From: Methanomassiliicoccus sp.
Lineage (GTDB): Archaea; Thermoplasmatota; Thermoplasmata; Methanomassiliicoccales; Methanomassiliicoccaceae
Length of the DNA: 64,000 bases
Reading direction: 5' to 3'
NCBI GenBank assembly: GCA_012719175.1
Contig: JAAYAX010000015.1
Span: 1-64,000 of the forward strand
The stretch's first letter is position 1, and each line of letters opens with the position of its first letter. This document shows, one piece after another, positions 7,622 through 16,982 of this stretch. Under the pieces are notes generated by a model, which did no database searches, was not told where the DNA came from, and saw only the letters and a list, made by a program, of their open reading frames with translations. The position numbers and the translations under genes were made by a program.

Positions 7622-9021
7622 TAAAGCGATCCCGAGGATTCTACGAGACTTTCGATCGCAAGGACGGCAGCAGGACGACCACGTTCTGCGCAGGTTGCGG
7701 GCACGGCATCATACATAAGCTCATCGCGGAGGCCATGGCCGACCTGGGCATCCAGGACCGTACCGTGTTCGTCTCCCCGGTAGGGTGCGCAGCCTTCTGC
7801 TACTATTACTTCGACTGTGGGAACGTGGCCGGCCCCCACGGGCGGGCTTCGGCCGTCGCCACCGGACTGTCGCGAGTGCTGCCGGAAAAGGTCGTCATCG
7901 CCTACCAGGGCGATGGGGACCTGGGCGCCATAGGGTTCAACAACGCCTTTCAGGCCGCGAACCGCGGCGAAAAGTTCGCATGCTTCTTCGTCAACAACAC
8001 CATCTTCGCCATGACCGGAGGGCAGATGGCGCCCACCACCATGCCCGGTCAGAAGACCACCACCTCCCCCTACGGCAGGGACATCGCCAAGACCGGCGCT
8101 CCCCTAAGGGTATGCGAGGTGTTCGCGCAGCTGGACGCCCCCGTGTACGTCGAGAGGGTGTCGGTGGCGGACACCAAGCGCATCATGCAGGCGAAGAAGG
8201 CTGTGAGGAAAGCGCTGGAGATACAGCGTGACGGGAAGGGCTACGCCTTCGTGGAGTTCCTCTCCCCGTGTCCTACCAACTGGCGCATGGACGCCCTCAA
8301 GGCCGCCGACTACGTGACCCAGGAGATGGAGAAGGTGTTTCCCTTAGGCTGTTTCAAGGACCGCAGCGCCGATGAACCCATCAAGCCGCAGGAGATCGAG
8401 ATAGCGGACCTGCGGACGGTCCTGGGCGGCACCGATGGGGGCGTGGAGCCGCGGCCAGACCCCAGCTTCCGGGAGAGGCGCTTCAAGTTCTCCGGGTTCG
8501 GAGGGCAGGGCGTGCTCAGCCTAGGCCTGGTGGTCGCCGAGGCCGCGGGCAGGGCCGGCCGGTATGTCTCCTGGTTCCCCAGCTACGGCCCGGAGCAGCG
8601 CGGAGGGGCGGCCTCCTGCTCCGTGGTCATGGGGGGGCAGGAGATAGGGTCTCCGGCAGTGGAGACCCCTGACGTGCTCGTATGCATGAACCAGCCCTCC
8701 CTGGAGCGATTCTTGCCCACGGTGGCCCCCGGTGGGACAGTGTTGTACGAGGCATCCATACCCGCAGAGGTCAAGCCGCCCGAAGGTGTCACCGTCCATG
8801 CCTTCCCCGCCATGAGCATAGCCGCGGACCAGGGGGTCCCCAAGGCAGCCAACACCGCCCTCCTCGGCGCCATGATGGAGCTGGGCCTGATAGATATACC
8901 CGAGGAAGATGTCCTTGGTTCCCTGGCCGATAGCTTCTCGGCCAGACCCAAGCTGGTGGAGGTCAACCGCAAAGTGTACGCCTCCGCCCGGGACTGGGCG
9001 AGGGAGAACCTCACGCGGTGA
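7618..9021 (+). CDS. 2-oxoacid:ferredoxin oxidoreductase, fused beta and gamma subunits
   Basis: A 467-residue fusion. Residues 1-250 are the thiamine-diphosphate-binding beta subunit ([17 protein letters not shown], then FFVNN, the usual TPP/Mg motif). Residues ~285-465 are the gamma subunit ([22 protein letters not shown]). In many methanogens these are separate VorA and VorC chains; here they share one reading frame joined by a ~35-residue linker. With the delta and alpha genes this makes a complete three-gene enzyme. The order delta-alpha-beta/gamma and the ATGA overlaps point to one transcript. Confidence 0.9.
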   Translation: MIKRSRGFYETFDRKDGSRTTTFCAGCGHGIIHKLIAEAMADLGIQDRTVFVSPVGCAAFCYYYFDCGNVAGPHGRASAVATGLSRVLPEKVVIAYQGDGDLGAIGFNNAFQAANRGEKFACFFVNNTIFAMTGGQMAPTTMPGQKTTTSPYGRDIAKTGAPLRVCEVFAQLDAPVYVERVSVADTKRIMQAKKAVRKALEIQRDGKGYAFVEFLSPCPTNWRMDALKAADYVTQEMEKVFPLGCFKDRSADEPIKPQEIEIADLRTVLGGTDGGVEPRPDPSFRERRFKFSGFGGQGVLSLGLVVAEAAGRAGRYVSWFPSYGPEQRGGAASCSVVMGGQEIGSPAVETPDVLVCMNQPSLERFLPTVAPGGTVLYEASIPAEVKPPEGVTVHAFPAMSIAADQGVPKAANTALLGAMMELGLIDIPEEDVLGSLADSFSARPKLVEVNRKVYASARDWARENLTR

Positions 9022-9037
9022 GGGAAGCGGCGGCAAC

Positions 9038-9058
9038 CGGTGATAAGATATATTACCG
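9038..9058 (+). promoter_or_regulatory. 21-bp dyad covering the TATA box of the XRE-cupin gene
   Basis: The arms CGGTGATA and TATTACCG match at 7 of 8 positions, and the TATA-like AGATATATTA lies inside the dyad. The first encoded protein downstream has an XRE-type helix-turn-helix, so autorepression is the simplest reading (inference). Confidence 0.5.
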
Positions 9059-9142
9059 ATTGTGCGGATTTGCCGGGAGACCAGCGGCCGCGGTCCGGAC
9101 GTGACCTGGCCTCTCTGGCAGACCACGCCCCCGGAGGATAGC

Positions 9143-9706
9143 ATGTTAAACTCTCATAAACTGGGAACCCGTATCAAGACCTACCGCGAGCGGCTGGGAC
9201 TCACCCCTGAGGACCTGGCCAAGAATGCCGGCATAGACGTCGAACTAGTTAACAACGTAGAGAATGGGATCGTGTATCCGGCGCTCAGCGTGCTGGTGAA
9301 GCTCTCTCGTGCTCTGGGTCAAAGACTGGGGACGTTCATGGACGACCAGTTCCTTCCCGATCCCCTGATCGTAAGAATGGAGGACCGTCTGGAAGAGACC
9401 ACCCCCCATCACGGGGCGGGGCCCGGCAACTACCATTATTTTCCGTTGGGGAAGGGCAAGACCGACCGCCACATGGAGCCGTTGTTCATCATCATCGATC
9501 CTTCCGAGGAGAACGCTATTGCCTCCCATGAAGGGGAGGAGTTCATCATCGTCGTGTCCGGGGACATAGAGCTCACCTACGGTAAGGAAAAGTACCTCCT
9601 CCAGGCCGGGGATTCCATGTACTACAATTCCGTGGTCCCGCACGTCGTAAGTGCAGTAGGGAACACCCCCGCCACCATCTATGCGGTCGTGTACACACCG
9701 GCCTGA
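9143..9706 (+). CDS. XRE-family regulator with C-terminal cupin domain
   Basis: A 187-residue protein. Residues ~7-62 are a Cro/C1-type helix-turn-helix (GTRIKTYRERLGLTPEDLAK, then VELVNNVENG). Residues ~110-185 are a cupin barrel (HEGEEFIIVVSG, then YNSVVPHVV). Cupin regulators of this class sense small ligands, often carboxylates or acyl-CoA-related metabolites. The ATG at 9143 has GGAGG at 9133-9137; a longer frame from 9062 would start inside the promoter. It precedes the acyl-CoA synthetase gene by 9 bp. This pair recurs in anaerobes, so control of the ligase gene is likely. Confidence 0.9.
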   Translation: MLNSHKLGTRIKTYRERLGLTPEDLAKNAGIDVELVNNVENGIVYPALSVLVKLSRALGQRLGTFMDDQFLPDPLIVRMEDRLEETTPHHGAGPGNYHYFPLGKGKTDRHMEPLFIIIDPSEENAIASHEGEEFIIVVSGDIELTYGKEKYLLQAGDSMYYNSVVPHVVSAVGNTPATIYAVVYTPA

Positions 9707-9715
9707 GGGATTCCC

Positions 9716-11368
9716 ATGGTTAGAGAGGAGATCACTAGAGAGGCCACGTTGGGACAGCTTCTGGACGAGACCGTGGCGAAGTGCCCCGACAACGAGGCCA
9801 TAGTCTATGCCGACCGCGACTATAGGGAGACGTGGAGGCAGTTCTCGGACACCATCGACAGGGTGGCCAAAGGCCTAATGGCATTGGGAGTGAAGAGGGG
9901 CGAGAAGGTGGCGGTGTGGGCTACGAACGTCCCACACTGGGTCACGCTGCAGTTCGCCACCGCGCGCATCGGTGCCATCTTGCTGACCATCAATATAAAT
10001 TACAAGATCTCCGAGATCGAGTACATTCTGAAGCAGTCGGAGACGGAGAACATCTTCATCATCGACGGGTACCGGGACACTGACTACCTGGCCACGCTCT
10101 ACGAGCTCATTCCGGAGCTGAAGACCCATCCACGTGACAAGCTGCGCTCGGAGCGGTTCCCGCATCTGAGGCGGGTGCTGTTCCTGGGGCCGGAGAAGCA
10201 TCGCGGCCTGTACTCGATGAACGAGGTCATGGCCATGGCCGTGCAGACCTCGGACGAGGAGTACAAAGAGAGGCAGGCCAACCTGTCCTGCTATGATGTG
10301 GTCAACATGCAATACACGTCCGGCACCACGGGGTTCCCCAAAGGAGTGATGCTCACCCACCACAACATCGGCAACAACGGGTACTGGATCGCGACCAACA
10401 TGAACTACACCCCCGCTGACCGAATATGTCTCCCGGTTCCGCTGTTCCATTGCTTCGGCTGTGTCCTGGGCGTGATGGCCTCTCTGAACTCGGGGGCGTG
10501 CATGGTCATACTGGAGAAGTATGAGGCTGTCAACGTGATGACGGCGGTGGAGAAGGAGCGATGCACAGCTCTCTACGGCGTGCCCACGATGTTCATCGCC
10601 ATCTTAGAGCATCCTCTCTTCGACAAGTTCGACTTCTCCACCCTGCGTACCGGGATCATGGCCGGCTCCCCCTGCCCCTCCAAGAGCATGGAGGAGTGCG
10701 TGGAGAGGATGAACATGACCGAGGTCACCATCGTGTTCGGTCTCACCGAATCCTCGCCCGGGATGACCCAGACCCGCTACGACGAGCCGTCCCTGGAGAA
10801 GAAGTGCTCCACGGTGGGTCAGGCCCTGCCGGGTGTGGAGGTCAAGCTCTTCAACCCCGAGACGGGACGGGAGTGCGTGGTGGATGAGCACGGAGAGGTG
10901 TGCTGTCGGGGCTACAACGTGATGAAGGGCTACTACAACATGCCCGCGGAGACCGCCAAGGCCATTGACAAGGACGGGTGGCTACACTCCGGGGACATCG
11001 GCAAGATGGACAAGGACGGGTACCTCGCCATCACCGGCCGCCTCAAGGACATGATCATCCGGGGCGGGGAGAACGTCTACCCCAAGGAGGTCGAGGACTA
11101 CATCCATCACATGCCGGGTGTGCAGGACGTGCAGGTGGTGGGCGTGCCCAGCAAGAAGTACGGCGAGCAGGTCGGCGCATACATAATCCTCAAGAAGGGA
11201 GCACAGTTGACCCCCGAGGACGTCCAGGACTTCTGCCGCGGGAAGATATCATGGTACAAGATGCCCAAGTTCGTAGCCTTCGTCGACTCCTACCCGCTCA
11301 CCGCCTCAGGGAAGATCATGAAGTACAAGCTCCGGGAGGATTCAGCACAGCGGTGGCCGGACGCCTGA
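9716..11368 (+). CDS. AMP-forming acyl-CoA synthetase
   Basis: A 550-residue ANL-superfamily ligase that activates a carboxylic acid to acyl-AMP and then acyl-CoA. All core motifs are present: the P-loop YTSGTTGFPKG, the adenine-binding VFGLTESSPG region, GWLHSGDIG, the hinge GRLKDMIIRGGENVYPKEVE, and the C-terminal SGKIMKYKLRE with the catalytic lysine. The pattern fits medium-chain or aromatic acyl substrates better than acetate, but the substrate is not determined. It lies in one operon with the XRE-cupin regulator. Full length. Confidence 0.92.
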   Translation: MVREEITREATLGQLLDETVAKCPDNEAIVYADRDYRETWRQFSDTIDRVAKGLMALGVKRGEKVAVWATNVPHWVTLQFATARIGAILLTININYKISEIEYILKQSETENIFIIDGYRDTDYLATLYELIPELKTHPRDKLRSERFPHLRRVLFLGPEKHRGLYSMNEVMAMAVQTSDEEYKERQANLSCYDVVNMQYTSGTTGFPKGVMLTHHNIGNNGYWIATNMNYTPADRICLPVPLFHCFGCVLGVMASLNSGACMVILEKYEAVNVMTAVEKERCTALYGVPTMFIAILEHPLFDKFDFSTLRTGIMAGSPCPSKSMEECVERMNMTEVTIVFGLTESSPGMTQTRYDEPSLEKKCSTVGQALPGVEVKLFNPETGRECVVDEHGEVCCRGYNVMKGYYNMPAETAKAIDKDGWLHSGDIGKMDKDGYLAITGRLKDMIIRGGENVYPKEVEDYIHHMPGVQDVQVVGVPSKKYGEQVGAYIILKKGAQLTPEDVQDFCRGKISWYKMPKFVAFVDSYPLTASGKIMKYKLREDSAQRWPDA

Positions 11369-11410
11369 TGAGCAACCCGTAAATAGTTCCTTGGAGTTCG
11401 AGGCGGTCGA

Positions 11411-12229
11411 ATGCCCAAGATCAAGGCGGGGGATGCCATCATCCACTACCATGTCCAGGGTGAGGGCGAGCCCCTGTTGCTCATCACCGGGTTCAGCGGC
11501 GATCTCTACAACTGGAAGAAGGCCATCCCCCTACTGGACGATTCCTACAAGGTCATAACCTTCGACAACCGGGGGAGCGGACAGACCGAGGCTCCGGAAG
11601 CTCCCTTCACCGTCGAGACCATGGCAGATGATGCCGCTGCGCTGCTTGACGCCCTGGACATAGAACGGGCCCACGTGCTGGGATGGTCCATGGGAGGGAA
11701 CATCGCCCAGGAGCTGACCTTCAGGCACCCCCAGAAGGTCGCCAACCTCATCCTCATGTCCACCTATGTCCGGGAACCGGACCGGGCGCGCTTCGCCATC
11801 GACGCCATGATACACTCCGTCCGCGAGGGTGCGAGCATGGACACCTTCCAGACGATGATGCAGACGTGGTGTTCCACCGAGACCTTCTTCCGCGGTAAGG
11901 TTTCGGTATGCGAGCTGGGCGAGGAGTGCAGCATAAACGTGCTCAACGGCTTCACCCGACAGAAGAGGGCCCTGGACGCTTTCGACAGTCACGAGCGCCT
12001 TCACAAGATCAAGGTCCCCACGCTGGTCATCCACGGGGAGGAGGACATCATGGTCCCCATCAACTTCGGCGCGAAGGTCGCTGCAGGCATAGCCAACTCG
12101 GAGTTCGAGGTCATCGAGGGAGCAGGCCACTTCCTGCCACCTTCAGGATACGTGCCCCTGGTGCTGGACTTCCTGGCCAAGCACCCCATGGCGGAGCACA
12201 TGGGAAACGTGAACGAGAGGCTCGTCTGA
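11411..12229 (+). CDS. Alpha/beta hydrolase
   Basis: A 272-residue alpha/beta-hydrolase fold. The nucleophile is Ser93 in GWSMGG, the acid is in GEEDIMVP near residue 213, and the histidine is in GAGHFLP near residue 239. The oxyanion-hole region is TGFSGDLYNW. Esterase, thioesterase or C-C hydrolase activity is possible. CCGTAAATAG at about 11379-11388 is TATA-like and ~26 bp before the ATG, so the gene probably has its own leaderless promoter although it follows the acyl-CoA synthetase by 42 bp. Confidence 0.85.
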   Translation: MPKIKAGDAIIHYHVQGEGEPLLLITGFSGDLYNWKKAIPLLDDSYKVITFDNRGSGQTEAPEAPFTVETMADDAAALLDALDIERAHVLGWSMGGNIAQELTFRHPQKVANLILMSTYVREPDRARFAIDAMIHSVREGASMDTFQTMMQTWCSTETFFRGKVSVCELGEECSINVLNGFTRQKRALDAFDSHERLHKIKVPTLVIHGEEDIMVPINFGAKVAAGIANSEFEVIEGAGHFLPPSGYVPLVLDFLAKHPMAEHMGNVNERLV

Positions 12230-12332
12230 GTCTGTTCGGCAGAACGTGATGCTCGAGGACAAAAAAATGCTGGATGATCTACCTCCTCGGTGCGTGGATG
12301 TGTGGAGGCGTGATCACCCATCCCTGCACATC

Positions 12333-12815
12333 CTACAGAGCCTTGGTCGGCTCCGGCTTGCGCTTGGTCCCTATCTCCTCTTTCTCGAACAGGGTCCAGA
12401 ACGGGATCGCTATGATATCTCCCACGATGAAGGCCAGGAACAGGATCACGGTGGGCGTTGTCCAGCTGGAATAACTATTGTTGACGACCGCTGGAAGGAC
12501 CACGAACACGATCCAGACCGTCTTGTAGATAAGCTCCAAGAGGAGCACGGGCACGAACTTCAGGGGGGACCTGAGCCCCAGAACAGACAGAAGGCCTATA
12601 GCTAGCCATAGGCTTCCCGCCAAACCAAAGATCATTGGGTTCTCCGTCGGAATCGACATCAAGGAATTGGCTGTACTGGGGGACACCACCATTAAGAGGC
12701 CTATGATTCCCGCGAAGATGATCGTCAGGGAGTACATGAGCCTCAACCATCGATACCTGACTACTCCATGTTCGAATATGTCTTCACGCTCCTGCCCCGG
12801 GGGGCAAAAAGACAT
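12333..12815 (-). CDS. Four-helix membrane protein, function unknown
   Basis: A 160-residue protein with four hydrophobic segments (about residues 25-48, 60-80, 86-108, 118-140) and a charged cytosolic tail (EKEEIGTKRKPEPTK). No catalytic motif is visible. The single-gene arrangement, convergent with the hydrolase gene and divergent from the M32 peptidase gene, gives no functional hint. Similar small 4-TM proteins are common in Methanomassiliicoccales-like genomes (general impression, not checked). Confidence 0.7.
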   Translation of the reverse strand: MSFCPPGQEREDIFEHGVVRYRWLRLMYSLTIIFAGIIGLLMVVSPSTANSLMSIPTENPMIFGLAGSLWLAIGLLSVLGLRSPLKFVPVLLLELIYKTVWIVFVVLPAVVNNSYSSWTTPTVILFLAFIVGDIIAIPFWTLFEKEEIGTKRKPEPTKAL

Positions 12816-12951
12816 GTGTCGAGGTTGCCATAAACATTTCTAAAATGCTAGAAAAAATATCAGGGTTCTCATCGGCCAATAGGCACGGCACTCCCTTCGT
12901 GAAGCTAGGAACAATTGTATAAGCTTCCAGGACATATTTTGGCCGATCACG

Positions 12952-14481
12952 ATGGCATCCAAACTTCTCAAGGAATATCATAAGCTGCTCGCCAGGTACA
13001 AGGAAATGATCGTTCTCCGCACTGCGGGGGATATCGTTTACTGGGACATGGAGACCAAGATGCCCCCATCGGGCCTGGAGCTGCGCAGCGAGCAGCTCTC
13101 CCTCCTGGGGCTGATGAGCCACAAGATGCTCGTCGATCCCCAGATCGGTCGGAGCCTCTCCATACTGGAGAAGGAGAAGGGGCTGGCCGACATGACCGAG
13201 GAGCAGAGGCGGAACGTGCACCTGATGCGCAAGTACCACGACGAGGAGTCCAAGCTCCCCGACCGGCTGGTCGCGGATATGTCCAAGCAGCAGATCTTGT
13301 CCGTGGGCGCGTGGAAGAGGGCCAAGGCCGCCAAGGACTTCTCCCAGTTCCGTGACCATCTCCTGAAGAACATCGAGCTCAAGGAGAAGGCCGCGGCCAT
13401 CCTCATGGAGGTCAAGGGGACCAAGACCCCGTACGACGCCCTCCTCGACATGTACGAGCCTGGCATGACCGCCGACAGCATAAGCAAGGTCTTCAAGGGG
13501 ATGCGGGACGGTCTCATCAAGATCATGAAGAAGGTCAATGCCTCGGAACGGCCGGACACCTCCATGCTTAACAGGAAGGTCCCCGTCTCCGCCCAGCGCA
13601 GGATCTCCGAGGTGGCGATGGGTTTCATCGGGTACAGGACCTCGGGGCCCGAGGCCTGGGGGAGGCTGGACGAGACCGAGCACCCGTTCTCCAACGGGTA
13701 CTACACCGATGTGCGGATCACGACCCATTATCACGAGGACAATTTCAAGTCAAGCTTGTTCAGCGTGCTCCACGAGGGAGGGCATGCCCTCTACGAGCAT
13801 GACCTTCCGGCCGAGTGGATGTTCCAGCCCATAGGCAGCGCCGCCAGCTACGGCGTCCATGAATCCCAGAGCCGCTTCGTGGAGAACATGGTGGGAAGGA
13901 GTCCGGAGTTCCTCTCGTTCATGCTTCCGAAGCTAAAGAAGGCCACCGGTAAGGTGCTCGCCGATGTCGAGCTGGAAGACTTCGTCCGTGCGGTCAACAT
14001 GGCCGGGCCGTCCAAGATACGTATCGAGGCCGATGAGGTCACCTACGGCCTCCACATCATTGCGCGCTTCGAACTGGAAAGGGATGTGTTCACCGGAAAG
14101 CTCCGGGTCGATGAGCTGCCGCAGGCCTGGAACGAGAAGTACTCCCAATACCTGGGTGTTGATGTGGACAACGACTCTGAGGGGGTCATGCAGGACACCC
14201 ACTGGGCCGGGGGCAGCTTCGGGTATTTCCCCAGCTATGCGTTGGGGAACCTTTACGGGGGGATGTTCCTTAGGAAGCTGGATAAGGATGTCCCGGACTG
14301 GAGGGATGAGGTGGCCAAGGGACGCTTCTCTCCGGTCGGTGGCTGGCTGGCGGAGAACGTCCACTCACGGGGCAACCTGTACGATCCCGCCGACCTCATC
14401 AAGGTCGTGACCGGGGAAAGTTTGAGCATCAAGCCGTTCTTGGACTATCTCAAGACGAAGGTGGACAGCGTCTACGGATGA
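12952..14481 (+). CDS. Metallocarboxypeptidase, family M32 (Taq type)
   Basis: A 509-residue zinc carboxypeptidase. The HExxH site is HEGGH at residues 274-278 and the third-ligand region HESQSRFVEN starts at residue 303, both diagnostic of M32. The protein is the usual ~500 residues and has no signal peptide, so it acts in the cytoplasm, trimming C-terminal residues from peptides. A TATA-like TGTATAAGC at 12916-12924 is ~32 bp upstream, which fits a near-leaderless start. Confidence 0.93.
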   Translation: MASKLLKEYHKLLARYKEMIVLRTAGDIVYWDMETKMPPSGLELRSEQLSLLGLMSHKMLVDPQIGRSLSILEKEKGLADMTEEQRRNVHLMRKYHDEESKLPDRLVADMSKQQILSVGAWKRAKAAKDFSQFRDHLLKNIELKEKAAAILMEVKGTKTPYDALLDMYEPGMTADSISKVFKGMRDGLIKIMKKVNASERPDTSMLNRKVPVSAQRRISEVAMGFIGYRTSGPEAWGRLDETEHPFSNGYYTDVRITTHYHEDNFKSSLFSVLHEGGHALYEHDLPAEWMFQPIGSAASYGVHESQSRFVENMVGRSPEFLSFMLPKLKKATGKVLADVELEDFVRAVNMAGPSKIRIEADEVTYGLHIIARFELERDVFTGKLRVDELPQAWNEKYSQYLGVDVDNDSEGVMQDTHWAGGSFGYFPSYALGNLYGGMFLRKLDKDVPDWRDEVAKGRFSPVGGWLAENVHSRGNLYDPADLIKVVTGESLSIKPFLDYLKTKVDSVYG

Positions 14482-14516
14482 GGGTAGCTTCCGTGCTCCT
14501 GACCGTTGAACTATCG

Positions 14517-14537
14517 TAATCATGATAGGTATGATTA
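14517..14537. promoter_or_regulatory. Inverted repeat over the start of the PaaK-like gene
   Basis: TAATCAT and ATGATTA are perfect arms around seven bases. The element contains both candidate start codons (14522 and 14531). It could be an operator or an RNA hairpin masking the start. Confidence 0.4.
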
Positions 14538-16171
14538 ATAACCCCTCCACCATCCCCCTTGTGATGAACGAGCAGGGGCCGGCTTGTGTTGAGGAGCGTA
14601 TCGACACCACCCTGCAGATATCCCGGGAAGCGATGGTATCGCGGCATCAGGATATGCTTAGAAGCATAACCTCCTCAGCGGCGAGGTCAGCGATATATGA
14701 GGGGAGGATCAGGGAGATCTCCTTCCTGCAGGACCTATCCAGCCTGCCGTTGACATCGTATCAGTATATTGAGGAGGCCATTGAGAAGCTGAGCCAGGAA
14801 AGGTGTCTTCTCCAGAGCCCGGACCATGTCTTCCAAACATCTGGTAGCACCGGGAACCCCAAACGTATGTACTACAGCAATAGTGATGCGCTGCGCATCG
14901 CCACGGACTTTGGGATCATCTGCCGGACCGTAGGGCTGGGCAGGTCCTATAAGGGGTGGAACCTGGGAGGGGCCCGGCCCAACGTGTCCGGTGCCCTACT
15001 GGAGGAGACCAGCGAGCTGCTGGGCCTCGATGTTCTCCATACACTGCTCACTCGGGAATCGGATCTCATGCCTGCGATGCGGAGGGCATCCCGGCTTGAT
15101 CGCATAGATGTTGTGGCCAGCGCAGCCCTGGTCCTGTACTTCATCTCCCGGTCCGTCAAGGAGCCGGACTTCCTTCAGAGCACTGTCAAGGAGAAGCTCA
15201 GAAGGGATAAGCACCTGCCATCATTCGTCGCGTCCTTGGTCGCCCGCCTGTACATAGCGAACGTGAACCCGAAGAGGCTGGGAACGATGCTCGCCAAGAC
15301 CCATATCGCCATCACTTACGCGGAGCCCATCACCGGTTACTACACCGATTATCGGAACAGTATGCCCGAAGCTCGGTTCGTTGATGTCCTGGGAAGCACG
15401 GAAAATCCTGTCCTCGCGGCCCAGTTGGACCTAGGCAGCAAGGGATTGAGCCTGTTCCTCAACGCGGTCATCCCTGAGCTGGCCGATCCAGTGGAGGTGG
15501 CCAATGCCAAGCAGGACGGCACCAATGTGAAAGGCACTCCCTGGACCGAGTGGCAAAAGGGAATGCGCGGCGAGCTCCTGGTCACCCGACCCGGGGAATG
15601 CCTACCCCTTATCCGCTATCCCACGGGCGACATGGTGGAGGTCATCGATCCAGCCCACAGGATATCCCTGGGTGACGACGGGAGGACAACGGTCCTTCCC
15701 CTCATAAAGGTCCTGGGCCGCTCTGTGGACGTGCTCGATTTCGAGGTCGAGGACGAGATGGGTTGCTTCCTGGGGAACAAGATCTATTCTCACAACATTC
15801 ACGAGGCCATGCCGCGGTCCCTCAACATCAGATGGTGGGAGCTGTACAACATAAAAGGGAATCCCGGGCGGCTTTGCTTCCTTATTATTCCGGAGAAGGA
15901 CGTTACCGATGTCGAGCGGTTCAAGAAGGACGTGCTGGACCACCTGCTCAAGGAATGCGACGACCCCCATCACACGCTGGAGATCGGGATCGAGCTGGGA
16001 CGCCTGGACCTTATGATCACAAAGGCCGCGGCATACTCCGTCGTGCAGAGGGAGATAGACCAACGGGCCCGTGAGGGTCGGGCCCTCGGTCAGCTGAAGC
16101 CCAAGCGCATCCGCACGGTTGACGGGGAGGAGGCCTTCAAGGAGGCCGTCGCCGAGAAGATGCAACAGTAA
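14522..16171 (+). CDS. PaaK-like AMP-forming ligase (divergent)
   Basis: A 549-residue adenylate-forming enzyme of the phenylacetate-CoA ligase/GH3-like branch. The P-loop is QTSGSTGNPKR near residue 105; ELLVTRPGECLPLIRYPTGDMV resembles the RYxTGD core motif, and GRSVDVLDFEV the hinge. Methanogen homologues of PaaK include coenzyme F390 synthetase, but this chain is longer and poorly matched, so the substrate is open. The start is either 14522 or 14531, both inside an inverted repeat. It follows the M32 peptidase gene by 40 bp and may share its transcript. Confidence 0.75.
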   Translation: MIGMINNPSTIPLVMNEQGPACVEERIDTTLQISREAMVSRHQDMLRSITSSAARSAIYEGRIREISFLQDLSSLPLTSYQYIEEAIEKLSQERCLLQSPDHVFQTSGSTGNPKRMYYSNSDALRIATDFGIICRTVGLGRSYKGWNLGGARPNVSGALLEETSELLGLDVLHTLLTRESDLMPAMRRASRLDRIDVVASAALVLYFISRSVKEPDFLQSTVKEKLRRDKHLPSFVASLVARLYIANVNPKRLGTMLAKTHIAITYAEPITGYYTDYRNSMPEARFVDVLGSTENPVLAAQLDLGSKGLSLFLNAVIPELADPVEVANAKQDGTNVKGTPWTEWQKGMRGELLVTRPGECLPLIRYPTGDMVEVIDPAHRISLGDDGRTTVLPLIKVLGRSVDVLDFEVEDEMGCFLGNKIYSHNIHEAMPRSLNIRWWELYNIKGNPGRLCFLIIPEKDVTDVERFKKDVLDHLLKECDDPHHTLEIGIELGRLDLMITKAAAYSVVQREIDQRAREGRALGQLKPKRIRTVDGEEAFKEAVAEKMQQ

Positions 16172-16281
16172 AAATATCCTAATCTCAGGAAAAGGGCCCG
16201 GACACGTTCGGCCAGGGACGAGAACAGGTCTCTCTTCCCGGCCTCCAGCTTTTCATATTTTTCAAATATTTCTATTTCCCT

Positions 16282-16878
16282 ATGGTGAGAACGATGAGAG
16301 GCCGCACCATCGCCGGACTGACGCTCTTCCTCCTGCCATCGCTCTTCCTGACCGCACTGATGTGGGGGGAGAGCATCGCCCCTGGATATTCCGTGCGGGA
16401 CAACGCCATAAGCGACCTGGGCATCATAGACGAGACCGCCACCCTTTTCACCGTGACCCTGGTGGCCGTCGGGGCTTTGAGCATCATCGGAGGCTACTTC
16501 TTATACCGTGACGACGGGAGAATGGGACGGCTCCTCCTGTATGTTCTCGCTGGGGCAGGTGCCATCGGCGCAGGGGTGATCTCCTTGAACGATCCCTCGG
16601 GGCTGCACGGGCTTTTCGCCCTCTTGGCCTTCCTGTTCTTCAACCTTCTACCTCTGGCCACCATGCGGGAGGTGGAAGGACCGTTTAAGGCCATTGCCGT
16701 CGTGACCGGGACCGTGGGATTGATCTTCTTGGTGGCGATGTTCATCAGCGATGCAGGGTTGATCGACCTGTTCGGGCTCATCGGACATGGGGGCCTTGAG
16801 CGAATGATCGCCTACCCGCCCATGATTTGGTTGTTCGCCTACGGGAGCATGCTCATGAGCACGTCCAGGACGACTTGA
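16282..16878 (+). CDS. DUF998 membrane protein
   Basis: A 198-residue integral membrane protein with about six transmembrane segments. The motif DNAISDLG after the first helix and the phenylalanine/leucine-rich SLNDPSGLHG region match the DUF998 family, whose function is unknown. It is followed by the TetR regulator gene on the same strand, but the regulator has its own TATA element. The upstream gap 16172-16281 holds AT-rich promoter-like sequence near 16252-16275. Confidence 0.75.
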   Translation: MVRTMRGRTIAGLTLFLLPSLFLTALMWGESIAPGYSVRDNAISDLGIIDETATLFTVTLVAVGALSIIGGYFLYRDDGRMGRLLLYVLAGAGAIGAGVISLNDPSGLHGLFALLAFLFFNLLPLATMREVEGPFKAIAVVTGTVGLIFLVAMFISDAGLIDLFGLIGHGGLERMIAYPPMIWLFAYGSMLMSTSRTT

Positions 16879-16951
16879 GCGGTGCCTTCCAACATCTTGC
16901 CTAACCGCAAGGTGGCGATGGAGAAGGCAGGGCTCCGTCGTTCATGACCAT

Positions 16952-16959
16952 GTTTAAAT
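16952..16959 (+). promoter_or_regulatory. TATA box of the TetR gene
   Basis: TTTAAATC is centred ~28 bp before the ATG at 16983, the spacing expected when transcription starts at the start codon. This decides the start in favour of 16983 over the in-frame ATGs at 16944 and 16950, which overlap the box. Confidence 0.6.
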
Positions 16960-16982
16960 CAAGCCCTACCATTAGCGGTGAC

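Noticed and set aside
9022-9142. A longer XRE-cupin frame from 9062.
   Set aside because: It would begin within the promoter dyad region and lacks a ribosome-binding site; the ATG at 9143 has GGAGG at the right distance.
12784-13734. Minus-strand frame (316 codons) opposite the start of the M32 peptidase gene.
   Set aside because: It lies across the M32 peptidase start and its promoter and shows no motif.
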